DNA of 64,000 nucleotides from Nansenia antarctica (GCA_963989245.1 OZ022349.1:33907616-33971615); one strand, 5' to 3'. Positions 22,810 through 33,322 are shown, counted from the first letter of the stretch. The notes: generated by a model from the letters alone, not told the origin. A program made the numbers and translations.

Positions 22810-25800
22810 GGATAACAATCTCATCTCTCAACACCAGAAGCCTCCGGCAACCAGACAAACGGGAGGTCGTCTACCAGTACATCACCCAACATCAGTCAGA
22901 CATGTATATCCTCCAGGAGTGCGCCATCCCATTCAAGGAGATGGACGCCACCCTGGAGGAGGAATGGACACGGGGGGACTCTCTCTGGTCAGGCTCAAAC
23001 ATTGATAGAGCTGATGGGGTCGGCATTTTGGTGGCCAACCCTTTTCTGCAGACCAAAAAGGGGGAGGTTGTAGAGAGCGGGCGAATCCTGGTTCTGGACC
23101 TAGAGATCCAGGGTTCGCCGCTGAGGGTCATCAATGTGTACGGCCCAACCAACGTGGCCAAGAGAGTCTCCCTTTTCAAGAAACTTCGGTCTCTCCTCCT
23201 CATCCCCACACCAGTCCTAGTGGGGGGAGATTTCAACTGTGCCCTCCGGGATGAGGACCGCAGCAGGCCCAGGAGAGACCGATCCACTACAGAACTTCAG
23301 TCCATCATAGACGACTTCCAACTGGTAGACGCCGGTGGCACCTCCCCGCCGACACACACAAGGGTGAGTTCCTCCGGGAATTCTTCCTCCAGGATAGACA
23401 TGTTCTTGCTCTCGCCAGGTCTGAGGATGGGAACCCTGACCAGCCAGGCGGCCCACTTCTCGGACCACAGGATGTTGACAGTGTCCCTGGAATGGGATGG
23501 CCAAACAAGAGCGGGTAGGGGTACCTGGAGGATGAATACATCGATCCTTCAGGACCCAACAGTGGTGCATTCCTTCTCCAGGCGCTACCTGGAGTGGAGG
23601 ACCCTAAAAGAACTGTTCGACTCCCCGATAGAGTGGTGGGAGATGGTTAAGGCCAGGACAAAGGGCTACTTCGGGTCAGTCGGAAGGAGGAAAGCGGCAG
23701 AACAGAGGGCCAGGTTTCAACACCACAACGCGGCCCTCCAACGCCTAAGTCTCCTACAACTGGGTGGTCTGGATGTGGCCCGAGAACTGGCTGAGACCAA
23801 ACAACACCTTGCCACCCTCTACCGGGAGCAACAACAAAAGAAACAGTTCAGGGAAAAACTCCAGGGCCTGGAGGAGGAGGAGAAATGCACACGCCACTTC
23901 TTCCGCAAGGCACGGTCAAAACACAAGCCTATCCTGTCCCTATACGACACCAATGGGGACACCGTGTCAGACAGAGGCAACATCCCGGGGGTGGCAAGAG
24001 AGTTCTACGAGAGTCTCTACAACATCAAGACAACCGACGAGACTCTCATGGCCACCTTCCTGGATGGTCTGGACCGGGTCCCCGAGGGTGGTGAGAGTGA
24101 GAACCCAGAGCTGACCACGGAGGAGCTCACCCGGGCCGTGCACTCCTTGAATACACACAAGGCCCCTGGACCGGATGGGATCCCAGCAGAGTTCTACAAG
24201 ACTCTCTGGGATCTCCTCAAGGAGGACTTGGCGGAGGTCTTCAAAGCCGTCTACAGGGAAGGGAGGCTTGGAGAGTCAATGAGACAGAGTACGGTCACAC
24301 TGATCCCCAAGAAAGGGGACCTCAAGGACCTCCGGAACTGGCGCCCCATCAATCTCCTCCCAGTGGACTATAAAATTATGACAAAAGCCCTCACCCAACG
24401 GTTTCAAACCCTCCTCCCCTCAGTTATAGCCCCTGACCAGACCTGTAGCGTCCCCGGTAGGTCCATCAATGACAACCTGCTCCTGGTGAGAGACCTCATC
24501 CTGCACTCCCAGGAGCGGAGGTCCCCTTTAGGCCTTCTCAGCCTGGATCAGGAGAAGGCCTTTGACAGGGTTAACCATGGTTTCCTGCAGAGGGTGCTGA
24601 GAGGCATGAACTTCCCCCAGCACCTGCTCAACTGGACCGAACTCTGCTACAACAACATCACGAGCAGAGTTCGGATCAACAACCAGTTGACAGACCCCTT
24701 CCCCATCAAAGCTGGAGTACGGCAGGGATGCCCCTTGGCCCCTCTACTGTACGTCATCTACCTGGAGCCGTTCCTACGGAAGATCAGGAGCTCCCCCAAC
24801 ATCATGGGCTACCCTCTACCAGGGGCCCGGGGGGAGAGGCTCAAGGTGGTGGCGTACATGGACGACATTACCATCGTCGGCACGGATAGTCGCTCCATTT
24901 CCACAGCAACGAAAGTGGTGGAGGACTACTGTGCAGCCACTGGCGCCCTGATCAATAGGAGTAAGTGTGAGCTGTTTCTGTCGCAGCACTGGCAGGAGAA
25001 CCTGGCAACCTCCTTCCCTGTAAAGACGGAAAACATTAAGCTGCTGGGGATCACCTACCAGAAAGATGGAGGAGCCTCCGTCAGCTGGAAGGAGACCATC
25101 CGCCAGGTCCAAAAGAAGATCTGTGAGTGGAGTGCACGGCCTCTCACAATGACAGGCAAGATCCTGGTCCTGAAGGCTATTGTTCTTCCCATTCTCCTTT
25201 ACCTGGGCAGGGTGTTTCCCCCAGACAGAGCAGTATCCAAAACCATCGAAAGGATCATGTTTACCTTTGTCTGGGGGAGCCAGATGGAAAAACTAAAACG
25301 CACCACCCTGTACAAAACAGTGGAGAATGGGGGGAAAGGGGTCCCAGACATCCTAAACATCATTAGGGCACAGGGACTCTCCAACCTCATCAACAACATC
25401 AACAACAAAGATAGGAAAGCCAGGTTCTTTGAAATATACTATGCCACACCCATCCTCCGGACACTCAGGGTGACCGCATCATTAAATCACACTGTGCCCT
25501 ACAGCTGGGACCCCCCTCCTGTCTACAAGATATGGAGGGACTTTGCCTTCAAGACAGGATTGTCCGCGGCTGGGCTGGCCTCATGGAAATACAAAGACAT
25601 TATGACCTTCATAAGGTCGAAGGAAACCATTACTCACCCCAAGGCCAGCACAGCCGTGGACTCCAAACAGGTATGGAAAAACATTAATCATAAATGTACT
25701 AACAATAAACAAAAAGACATTGCCTGGATGGCTGCTCATGGTTGTCTCCCCACTAGGGAATTCTTGCATAGGCGGCACATCGCAACGACTGATAAATGCC

Positions 25801-26192
25801 CCCACGGATGCACGGACACAGAACACATTAACCACCTGTTCTGTGAGTGCTCCGTGGCCAGGCGGGTCTGGGCCCTGTTTGTTCCCTCTGTCTCCCTAAA
25901 CAGCCTGCTGACCCTGCCCCGCTTGACGGGCGATAACATCCTGTATGGTCCTCCCGGGGGGTGCACAACCCCCCAACTACAACAACAGTGGAGGATCATC
26001 AGCGCCGTCAAGCAGGTACTCTGGGAGACGAGGAACATCAGGGTCTATCAGAAACAGAGCGTCCACCTGACAACCCTGAGGAGGAGAATCACCCTCTGCC
26101 TCAGGGACCATGCTATTGTTGACTTTAAAAATAACCCGGATCAAGCAAGAGCGGTGTGGGGGGTGGAGAGATGGAAGGACGTCATCCTCTAA
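22806..26192 (+). CDS. Family B ORF2: APE endonuclease / reverse transcriptase
   Basis: 1128 aa. Endonuclease about 1-230: SSLNTRS (N9), QE at 37-38, GGDFN (D142, N144) and SDH at 219-221, all expected for an apurinic-endonuclease-like nicking domain. Reverse transcriptase about 440-750: HKAPGPDGIPAEFY, NWRPINLL, LDQEKAFDRV (D581), AGVRQGCPLAP, and the catalytic YMDD at 684-687. The C-terminal domain has CPHGCTDTEHINHLFCEC starting near 998. The protein nicks its target and primes cDNA synthesis from element RNA. The start is fixed by the ATGA overlap with ORF1. No stop or frameshift is seen. No restriction-like endonuclease is present, which separates it from the R2-type U2 element Utopia. 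Confidence 0.93.
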   Translation: MRITISSLNTRSLRQPDKREVVYQYITQHQSDMYILQECAIPFKEMDATLEEEWTRGDSLWSGSNIDRADGVGILVANPFLQTKKGEVVESGRILVLDLEIQGSPLRVINVYGPTNVAKRVSLFKKLRSLLLIPTPVLVGGDFNCALRDEDRSRPRRDRSTTELQSIIDDFQLVDAGGTSPPTHTRVSSSGNSSSRIDMFLLSPGLRMGTLTSQAAHFSDHRMLTVSLEWDGQTRAGRGTWRMNTSILQDPTVVHSFSRRYLEWRTLKELFDSPIEWWEMVKARTKGYFGSVGRRKAAEQRARFQHHNAALQRLSLLQLGGLDVARELAETKQHLATLYREQQQKKQFREKLQGLEEEEKCTRHFFRKARSKHKPILSLYDTNGDTVSDRGNIPGVAREFYESLYNIKTTDETLMATFLDGLDRVPEGGESENPELTTEELTRAVHSLNTHKAPGPDGIPAEFYKTLWDLLKEDLAEVFKAVYREGRLGESMRQSTVTLIPKKGDLKDLRNWRPINLLPVDYKIMTKALTQRFQTLLPSVIAPDQTCSVPGRSINDNLLLVRDLILHSQERRSPLGLLSLDQEKAFDRVNHGFLQRVLRGMNFPQHLLNWTELCYNNITSRVRINNQLTDPFPIKAGVRQGCPLAPLLYVIYLEPFLRKIRSSPNIMGYPLPGARGERLKVVAYMDDITIVGTDSRSISTATKVVEDYCAATGALINRSKCELFLSQHWQENLATSFPVKTENIKLLGITYQKDGGASVSWKETIRQVQKKICEWSARPLTMTGKILVLKAIVLPILLYLGRVFPPDRAVSKTIERIMFTFVWGSQMEKLKRTTLYKTVENGGKGVPDILNIIRAQGLSNLINNINNKDRKARFFEIYYATPILRTLRVTASLNHTVPYSWDPPPVYKIWRDFAFKTGLSAAGLASWKYKDIMTFIRSKETITHPKASTAVDSKQVWKNINHKCTNNKQKDIAWMAAHGCLPTREFLHRRHIATTDKCPHGCTDTEHINHLFCECSVARRVWALFVPSVSLNSLLTLPRLTGDNILYGPPGGCTTPQLQQQWRIISAVKQVLWETRNIRVYQKQSVHLTTLRRRITLCLRDHAIVDFKNNPDQARAVWGVERWKDVIL

Positions 26193-26825
26193 ACCCCCCC
26201 CCATGCCGCGCCGCATCGACCAACCCCCCCCCACCCCGGGCCTACCTCACTACACCACCAGTTCCTGCACTATCACCTTCACCACTGTTCCAGCACAAGC
26301 CCTGGTCAGCAGTATCACCATCACAAGGACCAGGAGAGGAGCAGCGCACAACACCAACAGGGAAGTTTACTGCACCTTCCACCACCTACACATGTACACA
26401 GCACTGACCCACTTCCTACTCTCACCAGAATATCAACACACACAACCCACAGCCGAACCAGCCGTCTCTGCCAGCACCACCAGCACCAGGATGACCAACA
26501 CCACTGGGTCACAGGGAAGTACTGATCACCCGCCTGACACCAAAATGCACACTACACAAACCATGCACACCTCCCTTCTCTCACTCCTGTATCTTTTCAG
26601 GCACATGTCATATCCAGCTCTGACACCTACCCAGGCTTCCAGACCCAGGAGCAGAGACCGGCGGGAACCACCACGTCACCCCAGCACCAACCCCAGGTTC
26701 CAACTCAGCGACCCCAAACCCCCTGTTCCGGGCCCCCCCCCCCCAACTCCAGGCCCCCAGCTACAGGCCCAGTCCCCTACCCGCCAACCCCCAACCCCCA
26801 GCCCGGAACAAGCTGAGAAGAGCCA

Positions 26826-27192
26826 GGGAGCTTTTTCCCTGGATAAGCTGTGTACAGGTTTTTCGCCTCTGCTTGCCTGCCATGCGCCGAGCTCTCTGGG
26901 CCTCTCCTCAGGGGCCTCCGGTCGGCCTGCGTGCTCGATCTGCTCCGCCGCTGGGGCGCCTGGTCCGGCTAGCCTCGTGAAGGGCTACAGGAGTCTGAGC
27001 CTGGTGGGCTGGGCCGGATGCGCCGGTGGTGGGGCGGGTCGGGTGAGTCGGGTGTGTGGGGTCCCTCGGGGGAGGGAGGTGGGGGAGCCACGGCTTTGCA
27101 CTGGTGGGCAAACTGGATAGTAGTCGCTCTACAACTAGAGGGCTGCAGGGGAATTTTTTCCCGGATGCACAGCGAACAGGTTTTTTACCCCT
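26826..27192 (+). other. Two-lobed module in the B1 3' UTR, shared with element D
   Basis: Lobe 1 (26826-26880) has a short inverted repeat AGGGAGCTTTTTCCCT, then GGATAAG, TGTACAGGTTTTT and GCTTGCCTGC. Lobe 2 (about 27103-27192) has GGGCAAACTGG, TAGTAGTCGCTCT, AGAGGGCTGCA, GGGGAATTTTTTCCC, GGATGCA and ACAGGTTTTTTACC. Both lobes align with the reverse complement of 41180-41395 in element D. The two lobes also resemble each other, so the module looks internally duplicated. Confidence 0.75.
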
Positions 27193-27392
27193 GCCTCCTA
27201 CCGACACTGGAACCTGGACACTGAACACTGAACACTGAACATTACACTACACTGGACAATACACTGAACACTGAGCACTTTAGTTAGTTTAATGTTGGTT
27301 GTTGTTGAATGTAATGTCTTAAATGTCTGATTGTTTGATTAATTGATTGTATATACGGTGTTGTGTTTTTATAAAAACCAATAAAAAACACC

Positions 27393-27413
27393 TGTAGTAT
27401 CTGTTCTTATCAG
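27393..27413 (+). pseudogene. U2 snRNA nt 32-52 between B1 and C1
   Basis: TGTAGTATCTGTTCTTATCAG remains between the two elements. It includes the GTAGTA branch-recognition core and the left copy of the C1 target duplication (27400-27413). It shows that C1 and B1 sit in the same U2 gene. Confidence 0.9.
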
Positions 27414-27445
27414 TGAGCAGAGTTCTTTAACTTGCAAAGGCAATA

Positions 27446-27462
27446 ATCAAGTGTTGTATCTT
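27446..27462 (+). other. U2-like segment inside the family C 5' UTR
   Basis: ATCAAGTGTTGTATCTT resembles U2 nt 27-41 (ATCAAGTGTAGTATCTG) with a single mismatch in the first 15 nt, just upstream of the ORF1 start. The same segment is found in C2 (from 41740) and C3 (from 52077). Confidence 0.6.
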
Positions 27463-27484
27463 GATTCTGCCGGGAAAGCAGAAA

Positions 27485-29052
27485 ATGGACAAAGAGTCGG
27501 GCCCAAAGGCCGGAATGTTTAATGTAATTCGTTTTGCATGGAGAGACCAGACAGAGGACATCCAGCTGAGGGATACCTTCACCCGGGTGGTGTTGCTGGG
27601 GCAACTGAAACTGACGGTCCCGGAAATCTTTTGCCTCCAGGGCAATAGGCGGGAGAATGCCTTCGACGTGACCTTTCACTCGGCGGCCATGATCAGAAGG
27701 GTGATGGACATGGTTACCGTCGGGGCCGAGACCATGCCTCTGTCGCTCTACAGGGTGACAGACATGGGGAAAAATAATTTCAGGGTCATGACGGTGACCA
27801 TGTTCAACGCTTATGTGAAGGATGAAGCTGTGGAGGGGTTCCTGAGCCGCTACTGCAAGGTCACGTCGGGGGCACGCCACATCAGGGACGCCCGGGGGAT
27901 ATGGACCAACACTCGTCAGTACCAGGTGCTCCTACGGCCAGAAGAGGGAGGCTTCGACGGCTACGCACACCCCCCGGCACTTTTCTCGCTGGGGGCGGAC
28001 AGGGGCAACCTGTACTATGCCCGGCAGGCCCCCTTCTGCAAAAAGTGTATGCAGACGGGTCACGGGCAGGGGGACTGCCCTGGGATGAGGTGCAGGAACT
28101 GCAACGCCAAGGACCACGTGGCAAAAGACTGCACCCAGCCCAGGGAATGCCACAGTTGTGGCCTGAGAGGACACTTGTACAGGGACTGCCCAACCCGCCC
28201 TAAGCCGAAATCCTACGCCGATGCAGCAGGGGGGGCTAAGCAGAGGGACCAAGGAGCCGGAGGAGCACCGAGCGGAGGCGCCCCCAGCACCTCCACCCCC
28301 ACAACCCCCCCCGCCCCCAAACCCACCCCCCGCACCCGTCCCCCCCCCCCCGCACCCGTCCCTTCCCCCCCCCCCGCCCCCCCTTCCTCCCCCCCCCACT
28401 CCCCCCCCCGCCTCCCCCCCCCCTCCTCCCCCTCCCCCCCCCCTCCTCCCCCCCCCGCCCCCCCAGACTGAAGGACCCGGAGAACCAACCTCCGGTAGCA
28501 GACCCTGAGGTGGGTGAGGCCCTGGAGGCCCTGGAGGCCCTGGAGAGGAAGCTGAGTGCGGCCCGGGGGAAACAGACCCTGGATGCCCTGGAGAGGGAGC
28601 TGAATGCGCTCCTGGGGGAAGAAGACCCGCCCCAGGAGTTCGTGACACCTCTGGGGGGCACGCAGCAGGAGTCGACCCCCGGGAAGCAGCGGAAGAGGCA
28701 GCGGAAGAAGGAGAAGGACAGGGAGAGGAAAGCGGACAGGGGCCGCAGCAGGAGCCGCAGCAGGAGCCGCAGTGGGAGCAGTGAGGAGAGCCCGGGTGGG
28801 GGACCTAAGCGAGTGAGTCATTATGACCCGCCGCGAGTGAGTCATGTGCAATTTCTGATCGCTGGTCCCCCTGCCCGGGGGGAAGGTGGAGAGGATCTGG
28901 GGGAGAGAGGGGGGCCTCAGGCGGTTCTGAGGATGCCGGAGCCCCCTGTCTCAAGCCCTACGTGGGCAACCCAGATGGAAAGGGAGGAGGCTGCAAAAGC
29001 TATGGAGACTGACGGAATTCTTGAGGAGGAGGACCCATACCCCTCGGGGTGA
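27485..29052 (+). pseudogene. Family C ORF1 (C1), frame-disrupted in the proline tract
   Basis: The start is ATG 27485 (MDKESGPKAG), matching the equivalent ATG in C2. Three CCHC knuckles (CKKCMQTGHGQGDC, CRNCNAKDHVAKDC, CHSCGLRGHLYRDC) precede a long proline tract encoded by C-runs (28300-28465). In the first frame a stop follows at 28469-28471. The homologous C-terminal part continues in a different frame (net -1/+2) to TGA at 29052, with an EALEALEALERK heptad-like region and an SR-rich segment. C2 reads through in one frame, so the ancestral protein was continuous. The cause may be indels in the C-runs, a sequencing error, or less likely frameshifting. Confidence 0.8.
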
Positions 29053-29138
29053 TGTATAATGGGTTGTTGAGTTATGATTCACATTGAGAATTGTGGTTGT
29101 CGGTTTTTGTTTGCTTGTTTGTTCTTAAATTACACATT

Positions 29139-32100
29139 ATGGATTTGGTTTTTGTTACGTTAAATGTGAGGGGTTTAAGAGACAGGGTGAAGAGGGCAGC
29201 AGTTTTTGGTTATTTATTGTCACTAGATTTCACTGTATGTTTTTTACAGGAGGTGCACTTAAGGGATGAGGGGGATGTTAGAAAATTTAAGAGGGAGTGG
29301 GGTAGGGGGGAGTCCTTTTGGAGTGTGGGGGGGGTCCACTCATCGGGTGTAGGGATTCTGGTAGGGAACAGAGAGGTGAGGGTGGAGGGTACTTTTGTGG
29401 GGATGCAGGGTAGGGTGTTAGGATTAGATATTAGTGTAGGGGAGTGTAGGTTGAGGGTAGTTGGGGTATATGGGCCACAGGAGGCACAGGGCAGGAGGGA
29501 GATGGTAGACTGCCTTGTGCCCCTGTGTGCGACTAATAGACACTTGGTGGTGGGGGGTGATTTTAATATGGAACTAGGCAGGGGGGGGGAGGGCAGCGCT
29601 AAGGCCATGGGGTTACTGATGGCTAGCTGCGGGCTTGTGGATGGGGGGCTACACACCACACCACCACTGGCGGTTCCCACCTGGCGTAACTCGCGGGGGG
29701 TCGCGAGGAGGCTTGACTATTTGTTCATACCTAGGTCTTTGGGCCCTGTGGCCGGGCAGCATTTGCCTGTGTTTTTCTCAGATCACGACGGGGTGCTCCT
29801 ACGGGTAGGTGCACCAGCCTGTGTCGTCGGAAGGGGGTATTGGAAGCTAGACAGGGAGATCCTTGGTGAGCGGGCTTTTGTCGAGGCACTCACCACCTAC
29901 ATACATGGGCTTAAGGGCCTCAGGCCCATGTTTGTGGGGGTGGTGGAGTGGTGGGAGGAGGTGAAGGTGAGGATGGCTAAGTTTAGCAGGGATTATTGTA
30001 AGAGGAGGGAAAGAGAAGGCAGGAGGGAAGTGGAGCGGCTGCAGCGGTTGCTCGACCTCGAGTACGAGGCCGGCAACCTCGGGGGGTCGATCGACCAAGC
30101 CCGCTCCGCGGAACTCAAGGGCCGCCTCAGAGAGGCCTATGAGCGTAGGGCTAGAGCTCATTTAGAGCGCGCGCGCCAGGATTTCCTTGAGCAGGACGAG
30201 ACCTGCTCAGCGGCGTTCTTTGCCTCTGTGAGGGCACGGCGCGCGCGCCAGACCCATCACGGGGTGAGAGACACTGGGGGGTCGGTGGTCAGGGAGCAGG
30301 GTCAGATGGTGCAGGCGGCCAGTTTTATAGGGATTTCTTTAGGGAGAGAGAGGTGGATGAGGCTGGGGGGGAGGTTTTTTTAGCGCACCTGTCCCGGCGA
30401 GTGCCGGAGGACATCATGCAGGCGATGGAAGGCCCGATCACACTAGTGGAGGTCGAGCGGGCCCTCAAACGGATGGGGAAGGGGAAGGTGCCTGGGATGG
30501 ACGGCCTGCCGGCAGAGTTTTACCTACAGTTATGGGGTATACTCGGCCCGGTGGTCGTCGAGGTTTTGACATCCGTTCTCGAGACTGGGGTCATGGGCAA
30601 GTCAATGGCCGAAGGCGTGCTCTCCCTCCTGTATAAGAAGGGGGACGCCGCCGACCTTAACAACTGGAGGCCGTTGACAATGCTGTGTGTGGACTATAAG
30701 CTGTTGGCCAAGGTCATGGCTGACCGTCTGCGCGCAGCCCTTCCCTACGTCGTCCATGAGGACCAGACGTGTGGGATCGAGGGCCGCTCGATTAGGTGGA
30801 ACCTTCAGCTGGTCAGGGACTCCATCGCCTGGGCTGAGGATAGGGACCTGCCTTTAATGGTGGCTGCACTCGATCAGGCCAAGGCCTTTGATCGGGTGCA
30901 TAGGGGTTTTTTATTTAAAGTGATAGAGCAGATGGGGTTTGGGCCTAGATATAGGGGGTGGCTCAGCACACTCTACAGGGGGGCGGGGTGCCGGGTGAGG
31001 GTGAACGGCCACCTGGGGGAGGTGTTTGGCCTCCCTTCGGGGGTCAGGCAAGGCTGTCCTCTCTCGGCGCTCCTGTACGTGCTGTACATGGAGCCTCTGG
31101 CGGCGGCCATTAGGGCTGACGCAGAGGTGGAGGGCTTGCTGGTGCCCGGCAGCGGTGGGCTGAGGGTCAAACTGACCCAATATGCAGACGACACCACTCT
31201 GCTACTCTGCAGAGACTCATGCCTGCTCAGATGTCTCAAAATTTTTGACGATTTTACCCACGCGTCGGGAGCAGTCCTGAACCTGGGTAAGTCATCGGTC
31301 AAGTATTTTGGCCGGTGGAAGGGTAGGACGGATGCGCCTGGGGGAGTAGCTCTCTGCACTGGGCCCCTGAGGGTGCTCGGGGTCTGTTTTGAGTCCTCCG
31401 GCTCTGCGACGCTGAACTGGAACGCGAGAATCGCGGAGGTACAAGGGAGGTTGGTGCGGTGGAAGGCCAGGTCTTTGTCCTTTGGGGGCAAGGTCTTGGT
31501 CTTGAAAGTGGACATATTGCCTTCTCTCTTGTACCTGGCATATGTCTACCCGCTGCCTGCGAGCATGAGGAGACCCCTCATGCGGTTTGTTTTTCAGTTC
31601 ATGTGGGGGGGAAGGCATGAGTACGTGGCCAGGGCCCGCATGCTCTCGGCCACCAGGGAGGGAGGTAGGGATGTCCCCCACCTACCCCTCAAGCTAGACT
31701 CGCTGTTTGTCTCCTCTCTGCTGAAGGAGCTCGCTCACCCGGTAATCCATCCGTCCGGTTTCTTCCTGCGGCTTTTCTTTGCCTACCAGGGACGACACAT
31801 TATGGAGTGGTCCAATGCGGGTCCTCGGGCTGAACAGCTGCCGTGGCACTTCAGCCATGCGGCGAAGTGGCTGCGTGCGCACCCCGAGGTTGAAGTTGCC
31901 CGGGTAGGTTTGGACCACAAGAGTATGTATGCTGTAGTGAGGCAGGGTGCCTGCACGGCCCCTGTGGTGGGCATCCCGGCGGCGGTCTGGGATGCAGTGC
32001 AGCTGCGGGGCCTGGACAATAGGCTCAAGGACCTGAACTGGTTATGCCTCCACAAGAGTCTGCCGGTGCGGGCCACCATGCACCAGCGTGGCCTGGCGCG

Positions 32101-32506
32101 ATCCCCCTTATGCCCCCGGCTGGGCTGTAGCGGGGAGGAGAGTGTGCGTCATGCTTTATGGGACTGCGCCTTTGCTGGAGTGGTGTGGGCCCGGGCGGGA
32201 GGGCTGTTAGAGAAGGTTAGAGGGGGTTTTACCTTGTCATGGGCCAGAGTAGAGAGAGGGGTAGGGAGAGTGGGGGGTGGGAATAGGGAGAGATTCCTAC
32301 TCTGGCTCATAGTTAGTTTGTTTAAGAGGGAGATATGGAGGTCGAGGCAGGAGGTGGTGGGGGCAGGGACAGCGACAGGGGTGGAAGGGATAGTGAGGAG
32401 GGTGGAAGGAGATTTGAGGGGGAGGATGAAGAGGGAGGAGAAGAAGTGGGGTCACCATGCGGCCCGGGAGCGGTGGAAAGGGGGGCTGGGACTTTTTTTG
32501 AGTTGA
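29139..32506 (+). pseudogene. Family C ORF2 (C1), broken by a 4-bp deletion
   Basis: The start is ATG 29139 (MDLVFVTLNVRG). The endonuclease is intact (QEVHLRDE, VVGGDFNMELG, FSDHDGVLL). After GCAGGCGGCC at 30320 four bases (ACCG in C3 at about 54947-54950) are missing. The frame shifts and the first product stops at 30383. The RT frame then runs from about 30353 to 32506 with KVPGMDGLPAEFY, LDQAKAFDRV, SGVRQGCPLSAL, YADD and the C-terminal CPRLGCSGEESVRHALWDC. Apart from the deletion it is nearly identical to C3 ORF2. Confidence 0.9.
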
Positions 32507-32746
32507 TATGCAGGTTTTGCATCCTGACCCTCCACAAAAGGAGGGGGGGCAACAGGTTTTGTTTTTGTTGTAATACAAATGGAATGTGATCATGAAAAGA
32601 AAGTGTTGGTTGTTTTGATTTGCGCTTAACCCCCCACAAAAGAACGGGGGGTAAACGTGTTTGATTATTTGTTTGTGAAGTTTTAATGGAAAGGGGGAAC
32701 AAGGTTCCCCGTGTAAGGAAAAATGAAAATAAAAAAACTTTAACAA
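32507..32746 (+). other. Family C 3' UTR with four short hairpins
   Basis: Inverted repeats seen: ATGCA/TGCAT (32508-32522), CCCTCC/GGAGGG (about 32528-32545), ACCCCCC/GGGGGGT (about 32629-32652) and GGGGAAC/GTTCCCC (about 32694-32710). The tail is AATAAAAAAACTTTAACAA. Much of this region is conserved in C2, which has lost ORF2, so it may be the part the reverse transcriptase recognises. Confidence 0.6.
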
Positions 32747-32897
32747 TCTGTTCTTATCAGTTTAATATCTGATACGTCCCCTACCCGGGGACCATATATT
32801 AAATTGATTTTTGCAACAGGGAGCTGGAATCGGGGCTTGCTCCGTCCACTCCACGCATCGACCTGGTATTGCAGTACATCCAGGAACGGTGCACTCC
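32747..32897 (+). pseudogene. U2 snRNA 3' part (nt 39-189) after C1
   Basis: Includes the right copy of the 14-bp target duplication and runs to GGTGCACTCC without change. Confidence 0.9.
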
Positions 32898-33061
32898 TAT
32901 CTCATGTGAAGAAGAAGAAGAAGAAGAAGAAGAAAGAAGAAGAAGAAGAAGAAGAAGAACTCAAGGGCACACTAGTAGTGGTGTGGTTTCAGGCGGGATT
33001 TGAACTCACAACCTTCCGATCACAAGTCCAACTCACTATCCACTAGACCACCACTACCCAC

Positions 33062-33092
<31 letters not shown>

Positions 33093-33322
33093 AAGAAGAA
33101 GAAGAAGAAGAAGAAGAAGAAGAAGAAGAAGAAGAAGAAGAAGAAGAAGAAGAAGAAGAAGAAGAAGAAGAAGAAGAAGAAGAAGAAGAAGAAGAAGAAG
33201 AAGAAGAAGAAGAAGAAGAACTGAAGGGCACACTAGTAGTGGTGTGGTTTCAGGCGGGATTTGAACTCACAACCTTCCAATCACAAGTCCAACTCACTAT
33301 CCACTAGACCACCACTACCCAC
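32898..33322 (-). repeat. Short SINE-like/(TTC)n spacer
   Basis: Two repeat units separated by a long AAG run (about 33064-33220). The second (33221-33322) carries the CTGAAG/CCAATC boundary changes. Confidence 0.9.

Larger units (their letters stand above)
20066..27392 (+). mobile_element. Family B U2-specific non-LTR retrotransposon, complete (copy B1)
   Basis: A 7.3-kb element, in order: a U5-like 5' segment; about 1.1 kb of 5' UTR with five GC-rich repeats; ORF1; ORF2 overlapping ORF1 by ATGA; a 1.2-kb 3' UTR with a two-lobed module and an AATAAA-rich end. It joins U2 nt 1-26 on the left and U2 nt 32 onward on the right (2 bp of microhomology make the right junction ambiguous). About five bases of U2 are therefore missing and there is no target duplication. 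Both ORFs are open, so the element is potentially competent. It belongs by architecture to the Tx1 group; family naming needs an RT tree. Confidence 0.88.
27414..32746 (+). mobile_element. Family C U2-specific non-LTR retrotransposon, defective (copy C1)
   Basis: A 5.3-kb element beginning TGAGCAGAGTT directly after U2 nt 52 and ending ...CTTTAACAA before U2 nt 39. The 14-bp TCTGTTCTTATCAG flanks it on both sides (27400-27413 and 32747-32760) as a target duplication. The 5' UTR is only 71 bp. ORF1 changes frame in a C-rich tract and ORF2 has a 4-bp deletion, so this copy is not competent as read. It shares its position and B neighbour with C3. Confidence 0.9.

Noticed and set aside
21235..26192. 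An LTR retrovirus-like gag-pol reading of the CCHC-RT pair
   Set aside because: No LTRs, protease, integrase or RNase H are seen; the APE endonuclease and A-rich or simple 3' ends mark a non-LTR element.
26110..27120. 336-aa frame running from the end of B1 ORF2 through the 3' UTR
   Set aside because: In B2 the open stretch switches frame because of an indel near 50830, so the reading frame is not conserved between near-identical copies.
27932..28851. Long glycine/arginine-rich minus-strand frames opposite the family C proline tract (also 42226-43185 and 52563-53476)
   Set aside because: They are the complement of C-runs coding proline and change with every run-length difference.
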